This document shows, piece by piece, positions 1-11,827 of a DNA stretch of 64,000 bases; the first letter of the stretch is position 1, and every line of letters begins with the position of its first letter. The notes under the pieces are model-generated. The model was not told the DNA's origin and did no database searches. It saw nothing but the letters and a program-made list of their open reading frames with translations. Origin of the DNA: Triticum aestivum (taxonomy: Eukaryota; Streptophyta; Magnoliopsida; Poales; Poaceae). The stretch spans positions 313,362,900-313,426,899 of the forward strand of contig NC_057813.1 in the NCBI RefSeq assembly GCF_018294505.1, written 5' to 3'. A program made the translations under genes and the position numbers.

Positions 1-1689
1 GCCCCTTAAATCTGGTCATTCAAGTGATGGTCTTTAAGCCTCCTTCTATGCTTCTTTTCATGATATGTAATCCAGTGTTGTGCAAGATTTTCTCACACAT
101 CTGTTCAATTGCTTGTTTGTATCAGCCATCCATACTAGGACCGTTTGCTTTGATTACTTGTTGTTCTTGACCTAACAGAGCTTTTCAATAATTTAAACAC
201 TAAGGACTGCGGTAGTGGGGGCTTGAATAACTCATAGGTGACATAAAGGTTTGGATGTACACTAAAGTAGGCTCTCCAAGTGTATCCGGAGGTCCAGTTC
301 AAAGGTATGCCTAGTTTTTACACAGTGCACACATAGTAAATGCGCATTTCATTGTTTTATTATGTGGGGTTTTTTGTTATAAACTCATCCTTTGGTGTTG
401 TTCACAGACTGGAAGTATTCATACTTATCTTCCAAGGAGACAAGTAACTAGTTTGTGTCACCTTACAGAGGGGGTGCAATGAAGATAAGATTGAGGATTT
501 CCAAGTACAAGATGTTAGGAAGTAGCCTTGCAAGAGTAGGTGGAGCAGCGCTAAGCCTGTTCAACCAGTTATGGCAAGTCACTATATTACAATTACTAGG
601 ACATACTATTTTTGTGACATTGTGCTTGCGTAGGGGTTTTCACGTCTAAACCAGTCATTGGGCCATTGATTAAAACTCCATCCACTCACTACTATATGAT
701 GTTCTAACTATTTTGTAAATCAGATGTATGTAAACACATTTTAATGTGTATGTTCACTCATTATGGATGTAGTCTACTCTTTAATATCTAAAACATCTTA
801 TAGTAGTGAACAGTGTGAAACTGCTTCCTGCTATGGTAGAGTTGTCGATGTCATAAATGTCATAACCAAACGCACATTCACATCATTAGCCTCCCTATCA
901 TTACTAGGATCTTGATTACACACTAGTCGAAATACTTCATAGGGGGCAAACAATATTACATTACTTGTTCCTTTATATAGTAAATGTAGCTAGGCCATGG
1001 ATGTTATTGAGGCGTGCATGTATGCATGCTGTCAACTCATAAGTTCAATTGCTTGTTCGTTTCGTGCATAGTTAAATTGCTCTATTCAATTGCTTTATTT
1101 GTCCTCAGTTAATGAGATGCCCAAACAATGATGCCTGATGTTGGGTACTTGTATAACTATTAGTTGACATAATTAAAGGCCTTACCATTTAATTACTTTA
1201 GTGAAGTGTGCCTGAAGCTTTGAAGTCTATTAACCAACTATTACTGCATGAGGCTCACAATCTAGTTTATACAAGGCTAATGATTGCATAGTTTTGCTTG
1301 TTGTAGTAGGTTTGTATGAATACCTCTACTGTTCATTATGCTCCCTAAGACTTCAATTGAGCTACAGAGTGGCCAACTGCTTGCCTACTTATACTCAAGA
1401 TATATATATATAATGTTTAGTAGCTGTGTGTGGTCCAAATTTGTAACATGTCTGTATTTTGGATTTGGCCCCAACATCAGGCTCCTCTAGTGAGCTAAGA
1501 GAGATTTCTATATGCGGGCTGCATAGACTACCATTTTTATAATTTTTAAAATATCACCTGCTTATGCTTCATGACGTGTAACATTATTTTTAGTCTTGTT
1601 TTGCCATGTACAAAATAGTCTATCTTGCTCGCTTCAGTGTTGTAACAATATTTTTGCCCTAGTCATGTGTACTTACAGCAACATTTCAG

Positions 1690-1918
1690 GATGAAATGCC
1701 ATCAACACAAAGATTAGGGATTAGAATTGGAATGTGCTGACATTCTTGAGCATCAACTAGAGGTGGCAAGACAATGTGTACATGATTCTCAACATGCAAT
1801 CAACATGTTCATACTAGAGTTGCAGGTATTAGATGTAGGAGTCAAAAAAATGAAACAAGACACTGAGGTAACCACAAAGGAATTAGAGAGTTTGCAGACT
1901 AAAATTTGTGCTATCTGA
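1690..1918 (+). pseudogene. Putative terminal exon of a CACTA-encoded protein (coiled-coil)
   Basis: A pyrimidine/AT-rich stretch ends in TTTCAG at 1689, followed by a short reading frame ending at a TGA at 1916-1918. The last 63 residues (from 1727) are rich in Glu, Gln, Leu and Lys (LEHQLEVARQ, ELQVLDVGVKKMKQ, TTKELESLQTK), consistent with an amphipathic coiled coil. The first ~35 bases after the acceptor read best in another frame, so a one-base indel is likely. Being the last coding piece before ~300 bp of AT-rich sequence and the subterminal repeats, it could be the final exon of the TnpA/TnpD-like gene. I do not recognise the family and assign no function. Confidence 0.35.
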
Positions 1919-2212
1919 ATCCGGCCAATCCTATTTTCTAAAGAGATCATAGTTCAAATGGTAAGTCCTGTTGATGTGTGTCCATGGTGTATGAGCTTTA
2001 TTTGTCGAGTGTATGTAATTTGTTGTTTTTTATTATCATTGGTGCTAACTATAATGCCCAGTGGTTATAATCTGTTGTAGTTTCTTTATTGTATATTGTA
2101 GGATTATTCTTCGTTTCTATGCCTACTCTCTTTATTGTATAGTGTAGGTCTTTTAGAGGCGACATTACAGAGTAGGATAATTCTTTGTATATGCTATATC
2201 GTTGAAATGGGG

Positions 2213-3456
2213 GCCAACACGCCCAAACATTACCTGGACACCATCCGGTGTGTAGTCAAAGTGGGCATTAATTCGGCTAGTCAACTTAATATTTAGTGGA
2301 TCCCAATCGATGTGGCCCACCATAACAAACGGATCTTAGTAGGTTGTTAATAGGCTGAAAGCTCGATAGGGACGTATAAATGGAAATGGCCCGCGGGTCT
2401 CTAGCGAGCCAATATAAATGTCAATTTTGTCTCAGCCCTTTTATTTGACGGGCCAGTAAGAGGCTGAAAGTGTATTGAGCCAGAGAGGCCCAATTTACAA
2501 ACTAGGATTTTAATAGGCCAAAAGTTGCTATGGGATGAAATTGTGCCCTGTGGAACGTGGGCTGCTGATGGACCCAAAATTAGGTGCCACCGTCAGTGAC
2601 CCAACTATTGTGCGTGCCGTTAACAGGCCGAAAAACAGAATGGGCTAGGGATTGGTCCATTTACTGAATGGGCTGAGGAAAGGCCGAAAGTCACAACGGG
2701 CTAGAAGTTGGCCCAACTACAGAGTGGGCCGAGGAAAGGCCGAAAGACATACAGGCAACATATTGGTCCATATCTATAATGGGCTGCTAACAAGCCGAAT
2801 GAAGGTCGGGACGTAATTGGGCCCAAAGACGTAGCGGGCCGATAGCAGGCTAGAACTGACGATGGGCTGGAAATTGTCAAATCTAGAATGGACCTTTGAT
2901 GGGCTGATTCTATGTAACTCATATGGGCCGCACTTGTGAATGGGCCTGACTCTAGTAGGCCGCAATGGGCCGACCCACTTATTTTGATAGGCCTAGCCTT
3001 CTAACCTAAACGGGCCACTGTTGGGCTGAGCCACTGTCGACGTACCATAGGCGCGTGCCATCCACTCGTTGGATGACACCTGTCCCAACGCGGAGCTGAC
3101 ATGTGGATACTAAGGCAAATCAAAATTTTACACGTGGAAAATCCCCATTGGTTCGGGCGGTTAACGGGTTATCGGATCCAAACCGGATCCTGATAGCTTA
3201 ACGGCAACTCGTTACGGTGGATGCCACGTATTGGTTACCCTTGACGAAACCACTTCCATGATGCGCCATTTATCCTCACGGAAGTGGACACTTCCATGAC
3301 GATAATTTTGGTATTGTCATGGAACACTTCTACGACAGCACAAGTATGACTATATTGATTCTGTCTTAAAATCGTCATGGATGTACATGCATGACAAAAA
3401 ACGTGACCTACTATGACAAACACGTACCATCACGGGATTGTATTTTTTTTGTAGTG
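2213..3456 (+). repeat. CACTA subterminal repetitive region
   Basis: Dense, diverged short repeats built on GGGC(C/T)-GGCC-GAAAG. The clearest pair is at 2667-2690 and 2727-2750 (TGGGC(T/C)GAGGAAAGGCCGAAAG). Toward the border the motif changes to TTCCATGAC / TCATGGAA in both orientations (3255-3420). Such arrays bind the element's own transposase-associated protein in En/Spm; here that role is inferred from position and pattern. No coding potential. Confidence 0.7.
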
Positions 3457-4455
3457 TCGAGGATATGGATCGGAAGCTTAAACGCTTCGAAGAAGAGCTT
3501 GAACTTGTGAACAAACGGCTTGATGAGGCACAAGGTAAGCTTCTATTGAAATGCATAGTTAAAACCGCCGGACACTTACATTCTGCATTATATGCTAAGC
3601 CCATGGTGTTTGGTGACTACAGTTGTCGCAGCAGACGTTGAGGGCCGGGCCGAGGCTGCCGAAAAAGTAGTGGCCGAACTTGAGAAGGCTAAGACCGCCG
3701 GCGAAAAGCACAAGACTCGAGTGGTCGTAGTGCAGGTGGAGCTAAAGGATGCCGTCATGAAATGTGAGGCCCTTGAGCAGAAGCAGAAAGAGCAATCCTC
3801 CAAGCAATCCTAGGCGGACAAAGAGCTCCAGGAGGCCAGAATGGAAGCGCGAGGTGTCCGAGAGGAGCTACGCCAGGTGGCGCAAATCACAAATGGTAAG
3901 AAATACTTACTTCAGAGTGTGTTTGGCGGCAACAGGTTTGACTTGCTGATGCGGGTCTGGCGCTCCGCATGCATTTTTGCCGAGCTTCTTAAGAGTGCAG
4001 TGGCTGCGGCGGAGCATTACGCCACGCGGAAGGAGAGCTCCGAACAACGACTTTTCTGGTCGCAGTTCCAGGCGCCCGAACACCCTCCCCTCCTTAGCAA
4101 CCAAATGAAGTAGCTGATGGAGCTGCATCGGATGGCGGAGCCGGCCCTGAAGGATTTGTGCATCCGGGTGTGGCCCATAGAGCCCATTCCGGATAGCTAC
4201 ACCGTCCTGGTGTAGAGGGTGCGTGATGCATCGCCCCAGATTGATACCGTGAAGCATTCTGCATGCCTTGAAGGAGTTAGGCAGGCCTTTGTGAAGACCA
4301 TGGTTCATTGGCCGAAGATGAAGCTAATGGACATGGCCACTGGTCCCCCGCTGGTTGGAAAGGAGCATCGCCGCCCCAAACTGTATTTCGCACAAGTTAT
4401 GGATGGTGCTCGGGCGATAGAGGGCCAGTGTTCCAAGGATGTAATCATTGAGTGA
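3457..4455 (+). pseudogene. TE-1 antisense extra gene, last two exons (degenerate)
   Basis: Homologue of the antisense gene of TE-8 (58053-61117, minus), here on plus because TE-1 is inverted. Exon 3457-3534 encodes a Glu/Lys-rich coiled coil. A GTAAGC donor at 3535 and a CTACAG acceptor ending at 3622 bound an 88-bp intron that keeps the codon phase. The last exon runs from 3623 to the TGA at 4453-4455: coiled coil (AEAAEKVVAELEKAKTAGEK), then a globular tail with landmarks FWSQ, LMELHRMAE, CLEGVRQAF, GKEHRRPKLYF and a C-terminal DVIIE. TE-8 has FWS, LVELHKAAK, CIEGTRRAF, GKEHRRPEMYY and DVIFE at the same places. There are in-frame stops (for example in SKQS*ADKE, MK*LMEL and LV*RVR). Earlier exons lie beyond the CACTA insertion. 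Function unknown. Confidence 0.65.
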
Positions 4456-5731
4456 TTTTATTAAGTTGTCAACTAAACCTTCTGCTTTATAATGTGGCTC
4501 ATTCATATACTATGATATTTTTTATTTTGACTCCTGTGCGGCCGTTAATTATTCTGAAAGTTACCAGTCCTCGACTTCATCCCCCAAGTGAATGGTACAA
4601 GGGGTGTTCCGTCTCCACACTATTACACTTAGCCGACGTCCATGTGCCCTAAGGTGGTAGTTCATGAGAGAGACTAGGCAATCGGACTATGCGGCTTTAT
4701 TGCTTTCACTTAGGCATAGGAGCTTGACGGCGGGAGCTAATGACTAGTCACCAGTGTTTTGTGATGTACAATGGGGCCGAGGCATGCCTTTGTAATCACA
4801 TGGTTTTTGCTAGGATGAACCATTCATATGACACAGATAAATCGCCCAATCTCTTAGTTTAACACTTGTCATGGGATCGCTGATCAGTTCTCGCTTACTA
4901 TGACAATCAGTTTTCGGCTTTCTCCCCTGAGGTACTTAGTCGGACTAGCCAGCAGTACAATCGTAGGGGTTCTCCCTTTACTTTCTTACCCGAACGTGCG
5001 GAACATAAGAAGGCAAGCACAGGAACCGGGCAACCCAACTATTGACCCAAGACATAGTTCGGAACTAATGCATATAATGCAATATCCGAGACGCCGAACA
5101 CACAATGGAAGGTCGTGCTGGACTTAGTACATAGAGCTTATGGGAGGATCAAGACTTTGGTCAATTAACCGATTTGTATATGCTATACAATGTGTGCATG
5201 CCCAACTGTTCGAAGAGCGGGAAAATAAAGAGAAAAAGAGGGCTAGATAATGCAGGTGCCCGAACACCGTAAAAGATGTTTTTTATTTTTTGTAAGATCT
5301 TGGACATCTAGCCGTACAATTCGAACTATTGAGGCATTTTATGATAAAGAATAAAAGAAAATTTTACAGAGAAAGGTATACACATGGCCTAGATGCGTGG
5401 GTCGAAGCTTCAACTTTGCCCTGCTGCACATCTGTGCCTTTGCTTCTACAAGGTGGAAGGGGTGAATTGGACATCCATGTAGAGCACCGCATGCTGGCGA
5501 TGGGTGCCTTCACTAGGGACCTTGAGATGTAGCCTTGCCGTCTTAGCTTGATGTTGAGCGAGTCCAGAGTCATACCCGTTGTGGTGATGTCATAGTTCAG
5601 TTGAGCCAAACACATGGTGCTATGTCTTTAATATAAGTCTCCACGGCCGCCCATGGTATCTTGAGCGCGAAGTTGTGCTGACGAGGCACGTAGATTGCCG
5701 CCAAGTTGGGTGTGCCGTGGGGCCTGTATCC
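4456..5731. other. TE-1 spacer between antisense gene and gag-protease
   Basis: No credible coding sequence. Position corresponds to the spacers at 56849-58052 (TE-8) and 63167-64000 (TE-7). Short motifs such as CCGAACAC recur, but overall divergence is too great to align by eye. Confidence 0.5.
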
Positions 5732-8335
5732 TTATTTGCGACATACGCATGCAGGCTCCCATGATGGGGACCGGGCTCGAGCCCATTTAGTTGTATCTCT
5801 GGCCTTTATGGCAGGCATATACATCAGCCCATTGGCGACGGCTTGGTCTTCGGCTACCAGGGCCGTAGTATGTTCCTCGGTCCGGAGTGAGCGCTCTGTG
5901 TTGTCGTTGATCGTTATGACGCCCACGGGGCCAGGCATATTCAGCTTGAGGTATGTGTAATGCGGGACGGCGTTGAATGTGGCAAACACCATTCGGCCAA
6001 GGAGGGCATGGTACCACTGCGGAATGGGGCGATATTGAAGATCAAGTCTCCGCTTCGGAAGTTGTCGCTCGAGCTGAATACCACTTCCAGGGTTACCGTG
6101 CCTAAGCAGCGGGCCTCTATGCCCGGAATGACCCCCTTGAAGGTGGTGTTGCTGGGTTTGATCCTTGATGGATTAATCCCAATTTCCTCATTGTGTCTGC
6201 GTAAATCAGATTGCGGCTGCTACCTCCATCCATTAGGACAATTATGAGATGGTACCCGTCGACAATGGGGTCGAGTACCAGGGCCATCGATCCTCCATGA
6301 CGGATACTTTTGGATGGTCTCTGTGGTTGAAGCTGATCGGGCAAGGCAACCACGGTTTGAATTTCAGCACTAAGGGCTCGACACCGTACACGTCCCGTAG
6401 TGCGCGCTTCCTCTCCTTCCTTGGTACATTGGTGGCGTAGATCACGTTCACCGTCTTGACCTCGGAAGGGAAGGGTTTTTGGCCTCCACTGTTTGGCCTG
6501 TAGGGCTCCTCATCATCCTTGCTTTGTGGGCTTTTGCCGGAGTCTTCGGCTGTGAGCTTGCCGTCCTGTTTTAGCACCCAACAATTATGGTTGGTGGGGT
6601 TGGCGGGTTTTTCGGTGGTGACATGAATCTGGAAGGGCCTACCCAGGATTGCGCCCAACATTGTTGGGCCATCCTAGTTGCCTTTAGAAGGCTTTGTCGT
6701 GACCCGAACTTGAATTACGGAATCCGAAATTTACTGACGTCTCGTCAGCTTTGCCGTCATTGTGGTGGTGTTTGTTCTTGTTTCGTCGTGGCTCCCCGTT
6801 TTAGTCCCGGACTTCCAAAGTGCCGCGGGATTTTGCGTTGGAGCTTCTACGAGCCAGCCAACTATTCTCTCCAGCACAGAAGCGGGTCATCAAGGAGGTG
6901 AGCGCTGATATAGTTCCCGGCTTGTCCTGAACGAGCTGACGTGCTAGCCATTCATCTCGAATACTATGCTTGAAAGCGGCTATGGCTTCAGCATCCAGAT
7001 AGTCAACGATTTGGTTTTTCTTGGTCAAAAACCGGTTCAGAATTGCCGGGCTGAATCACTGGGCTGCTGGATTACGTGGCTCACGTCATCGGCATCCAGG
7101 GGCTGGACATAAGTGCCCTGAAAGTTAGCTTGAAAGGCCTCCTTGAGCTCTTCCCAACATCCTATGCAGTCTTCGGGAAGGCTATTTAGCCAGTGTATGG
7201 GCGTACCCTTGATCTTTAATGGTAGGAACTTAATGGCATGGAGGTCGTCTCCTCATGCCATATGAATGTGTAACAGGAAATCTTCGATCCATACTGCTAG
7301 ATCTGTTCCCGTCATAGGGCTCAATATTTACAGGTTTGAAACCTTCCAAGAATTGGTGCTGCATCACTCTATCTGTGAAGCAAAGAGGATGAGCGGCTAT
7401 CCTGACTTGGGCTACGTCGCACCGGAGATCATCTGTCATCCGGGCTCGTTGCAGCTCCCGTGCTCTATCATTTCGCTCTAGCTAGGATTTGTATCTGTCC
7501 CATCTAACAGGGGGATCTCTTTTAGGTCTGTAGATGGAACTCGTCATACCTGCCCAAGCGTCTAGGTCGCGGCATGATCGTACTCATAACCTGTCTGTAC
7601 TGGCTCCTTGCCTTGACAGCAAGGCTGAGTGGGAGGTTGTTCGGTTTTATCAACTATCTGGGCCCGTCCTCGAGGGGGGCGGTCCGGCTGATCTGCCTGA
7701 GTGTACCTTAGAGGTGCTTGCTCTATGGCCTCGTCATCGAATTACGGTAGTAGCTTCCGCTTTGGGTAGCTTTTGATCTGTTGCTTGCGACCATACTCCT
7801 CTTTGGCATCCATTACTTTAGTCCTTCTCTCATTAAGGGTATACTATTCTGACTTTATTTTTTGCCGCTATTTCTTCAGGCTTCATGGGGTGGCAATTAG
7901 TTGTCATCTAAACCTTTCTTTATCCAGCGGGTCTTCAGGGATGATGAAATCCTCATCACCCAAACTAACCTCCTCTTCAAAAGCGGGAGGTAGTTGTTGT
8001 CTTCGAAGTCATCGCGGTATTTTAAATCAAGTGGGTCCTTGTGCTCCTCGTGGTCATTTTGTGGTTGTTTGTCGGTGCCGGGATTGCCAAGGTTTTCCGC
8101 ATAGTCCAGAGTGGCATTTTCTCCGGTGTCCGTGTTGCACGTGTGGCTTTGACGCGCCTTGGAGCGGCGGCGCTACGTACGGTGTTTCGATGGCTCATCG
8201 TTGGGCCTGTCTTTATTCTTTCTGGGAGTGTCGTCATCTTCTTTCGGGGTGTCCACCATGTAGACATTGCAGGTGGACGTGGCCGTCCAGCAGCCGGTGA
8301 CAGGGGAAGCAACATCGATGTTAATCGAGGCTCCA
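5732..8335 (-). pseudogene. TE-1 gag-protease, C-terminal two thirds (degenerate)
   Basis: Reading down the minus strand from 8335: an acidic linker with YMVDTPKED (also in TE-7/TE-8), then HPLCFTDRVMQHQFLEGFKPVNIEPYDG near 7430-7300. The capsid part around 7028-6801 has KKNQIVDYLDAEAIAAFKHSIRDEWLAR and TLMTRFCAGENSW. A linker near 6600-6400 has NHNCWVLKQDGK and VIYATNVPRKERKRALRDVYG. A retroviral-type aspartic protease region follows with the active-site-like VLMDGGSS (near 6240), and a tail with FNAVPHYTYLKLNMPGP ends at 5732. Several frameshifts separate these pieces, so no product is expected. The segment is contiguous with 17522-17791 once TE-2 is removed. Confidence 0.75.
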
Positions 8336-9704
8336 TGATAACCCACAAGTATAGGGGATCGCAACAGTTTTCGAGGGTAGATTATTCAACCCAAATTTAT
8401 TGATTCGACACAAGGGGAGCCAAAAAATATTCTCAAGTATTAGCAGTTGAGTTGTCAATTCAACCACACCTGGATAACTTAATATCTGCAGCAAAGTATT
8501 TAGTAGCAAAGTAGTATGGAAGTAAAGGTAACGGTAGAAAAAGTAATAGTAGCAGTTTTGTAGTAATTGTAACAGTGAAAACGGTAAAGTAACTATGCGA
8601 AGATTAATATGTGAAAAGCTCGTCGGCATTGGATCGGTGATGGATAATTATGTCGGATGCGATTCCTCATGCAACAGTTCATCAATGTAATGTAGGCATG
8701 TATTCCGAATATAGTCATACATGCTTATGGAAAAGAACTTGCATGCCATCTTTTGTCCTACCCTCCCGTGCCAGGGGGGTCCTATTGGAAACTAAGGGAT
8801 ATTAAGGCCTCCTTTTAATAGAGTACCGGACCAAACCATTAGCACTTAGTGAATACATGAACTCCTCAAACTACGGTCATCACCGGGAGTGGTCCCGATT
8901 ATTGTGACTTCGGGGTTACCGGATCATAACACATAGCAGGTGACTATTGACTTGCAAGATAGGATCAAGAACTCACATATATTCATGAAAACATAATAGA
9001 TTCAGATCTGAAATAATGGCACTCGGGCCCTCGTGACAAGCATTAAGCATAGCAAATTCATAGCAACATCAATCTCAGAACATAATGGATACTAGGGATC
9101 AAACCCTAACAAAACTAACTCGATTACATGCTAAATCTCATCCAACCCATCACCGTCCAGCATGCCTACGATGGAATTATTCACGCACGGCGGTGAGCAT
9201 CATGAAATTGGTGATGGAGGAAGGTTGATGATGACGACGGCAACGGATTCCCCTCTCCGGAGACCCGAACGGACTCCAGATCAGCCCTCCCGAGAGAGAT
9301 TAGGGCTTGGCGGCCGCCACGTGTCGTAAAATGCGATGAATCCTTCTCCATGATTTTTTCTCCCTGAACGTGAATATATGGAGTTGGAGTTGAGGTCGAT
9401 GGAGCAACAGGGGGCCCACGAGGCAGGGGTCGCGCCCAGGGGGTAGGGGGCGCCCCCACCGTCGTGGACAGGCTGTGGGCCCCCTGATCTTGATTCTTTT
9501 CCCAGTATTTTTTATTAATTCCAAAAATATTCTCCATGGAGTTTTAGGTCATTCCGATAACTTTTATCTCTGCACAAAAATAACAGCATGGCAATTCTGC
9601 TGAAAACAACATCAGTCCAGGTTAGTTCCATTCAAATCATGCATGTTAGAGTCCAAAAGAAGGGAAAAAGTGTTTGGAAAAGTAGATACGATGGAGACGT
9701 ATCA
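8336..9704 (-). repeat. TE-2 3' LTR
   Basis: 1369 bp. On the minus strand it follows the PPT and begins TGATACGTCTCC. It lacks a ~30-bp stretch (after ATTCCTCATGCAA, ~8676) that the 5' LTR keeps at ~16480-16515 (TTATAACATAGGGTGAC...). Otherwise it aligns along its full length with 16137-17521. Confidence 0.92.
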
Positions 9705-11827
9705 ACTCCCCCAAGCTTAAACATTTGCTTGTCCTCAGGAAACTCAGTTGACAAACTGAAAGTGATAAAGAAAAACTTTTACAAACTCTGTTTGCTCTTG
9801 TTGTTGCAAATATGTAAAGCCAGCATTCAAGTTTTCAGCAAAGATTATGAACTGACCATATTCACAATAACACTTAGGTCTCATATTTACTCATATCAAT
9901 GGCATAATCAACTAGCGAGCAATAATAATAAATCTCAGATGACAACACTTTCTCAAAACAATTATAATATGATATAACAAGATGGTATCTCGCTAGCCCT
10001 TTCTGAGACCACAAAACATAAATGCAGAGCACCTCTGAAGATCAAGAACTGACTAAACATTGTAATTCATGGTAAAAGAGATCCAGTCATAGTCATACTC
10101 AATATAAATTAATAGTAATGCATGCAAATGATAGCGGTGCTCTCCAATTGGTGCTTCTTAATAAGAGGATGATGACTCAACATAAAAGTAAATAGATAGG
10201 CCCTTCGCAGAGGGAAGCAGCGATTTGTAGAGGTGCCAGAGCTTGATTTTTGAAACAGAGATAAATAATATTTTGGGTGGCATACTTTCATTGTCAACAT
10301 AACAACCGAGAGATCTCAATATCTTCCATGCGACAGACATTATAGGCGGTTCCCAAACAGAATGGTAAAGTTTATACTTCCCCACGACCAACAATCATCA
10401 ATCCATGGCTTGACTGAAACAATGGGTGCCTCCAACTAACAACAATCTTGGGGGAGTTCTGTTTGCAATTATTTTTGATTTGAGCATGGGACTCGGCATC
10501 CCGGTTACCGGCCATTTTCTCGTGAGTGAGGAGCATAGTCCACTCCTCGTGAGAATAACCCACCTAGCATGGAAGATATAGACAGCCCTAGTTGATACAT
10601 GAGTTGTTCGAGCATACAAAACAGAATTTCATTTGAAGGTTTGGAGTTTGGTACATAAACATTTACTTGGAATGGCAGGTAGATACCGCATATAGGAAGG
10701 TATGGTGGACTCATATGGAATAACTTTGGGGTTTATGGAAGTGGACGCACAAGCAGTATTCCCGCTTAGTACAAGTGAAGGCTAGAAAGAGACTAGGAAG
10801 CGACCAACTAGAGAGCGACAACACTCATGAACATGCATTAAAATTAATCAACACTGAGTGCAAGCATGAGTAGGATATAATCCACCATGAACATAAATAT
10901 CGTGGAGGCTATGTTGATTTTGTTTCAACTACATGCGTGAACATGTCCCAAGTCAAGTCACTCAAATCATTCAAAGGAGGATACCATCCTATCATACCAC
11001 ATCACAACCATTTTAATAGCAGTTGGCACGCAAGGTAAACCATTATAAACTCCTAGCTAATTAAGCATGGCATAAACAACTATAATCTCTAATTGTCATT
11101 GCAAACATGTTTATTCATAATAGGCTAAATCAGGAACGATGAACTGATCATATTTACAAAAACAAGATAGGTCGAGTTCATACCAGCTTCTCTCATCTCA
11201 ATTAGTCCATCATATATCGTCATTATTGCCTTTCACTCGCACGACCGAACGGTGTGGATAATAATAATAGTGCGCGTGCATTGGACTAAGCTGGAATCTG
11301 CAAGCATTTAATTCAAGGGAGAAGACAAGGTAATATGCGCTCTTGGTTAAATCAATAATAATGCATAAGAGAGGCACTCAACATTTTCATCGTGGTCTTC
11401 TCCTCTCGACCCCCAAAGAAAAGAAAAAGAAATACAACTATTTACACAGGAAAGCTCCCAACAAGCAAAAGAAGAACGAGAAATCTTTTTGGGTTTTCTT
11501 TTAATTACTGCTACTACAAGCATGGAAAGTAAACTAGCTAAAAGCTATAACTATTTTTTTGGTTTTTTCTGAAGGTTATTCAACCACACAAGAAGAAGGC
11601 TTAAAACAGCAAATAAACTAGCATGGATAGTACAATGAAAAAGTATGAGCACCGACAACTAGAATGAGTGTGTGAACATGAATGTAATGTCGGTGAGAAA
11701 TACGTATTCCCCCAAGCTTAGGCCTTTGGCCCAAGTTATTCTATGCCCATGGATCGAAGCTACTCTCTCCGATGTACTGAGGAGTGTCATCTGGGTGCCA
11801 CTGGTTGGCGATCTCCTCCGGATCCCA
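9705..11827. other. TE-2 3' non-coding region with polypurine tract
   Basis: The minus-strand sequence TAAGCTTGGGGGAGT (9705-9719) directly precedes the LTR and is the plus-strand-priming PPT. A second near-copy, TAAGCTTGGGGGA, lies at 11708-11720 next to the end of the Athila-type ORF. The ~2 kb between is AT-rich without credible coding sequence. Confidence 0.7.

Larger units (their letters stand above)
1..3456 (+). mobile_element. CACTA (En/Spm) DNA transposon, 3' part
   Basis: The right border reads ...TTTTTTTTGTAGTG and ends at 3456; read in reverse this is CACTACAAAAAAAA, the terminal signature of grass CACTA elements. About 1.2 kb inside the border is filled with subterminal repeats, as expected for this superfamily. 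The border abuts coding sequence of TE-1 (VEDMDRKLKRFEEE...), so the element inserted into that gene; tcg at 3457-3459 is the candidate 3-bp TSD. No CACTA start is visible further left, so the 5' end lies outside the window. The family resembles Triticeae CACTA elements such as Jorge, from memory only. The right border is solid; continuity of 1-2200 with the same element is inference. Confidence 0.75.

Noticed and set aside
8336..9704. Frames of 74-118 codons inside the TE-2 LTR
   Set aside because: Lie wholly in a non-coding LTR with no conserved start or domain; not matched by the same frames in the other LTR.
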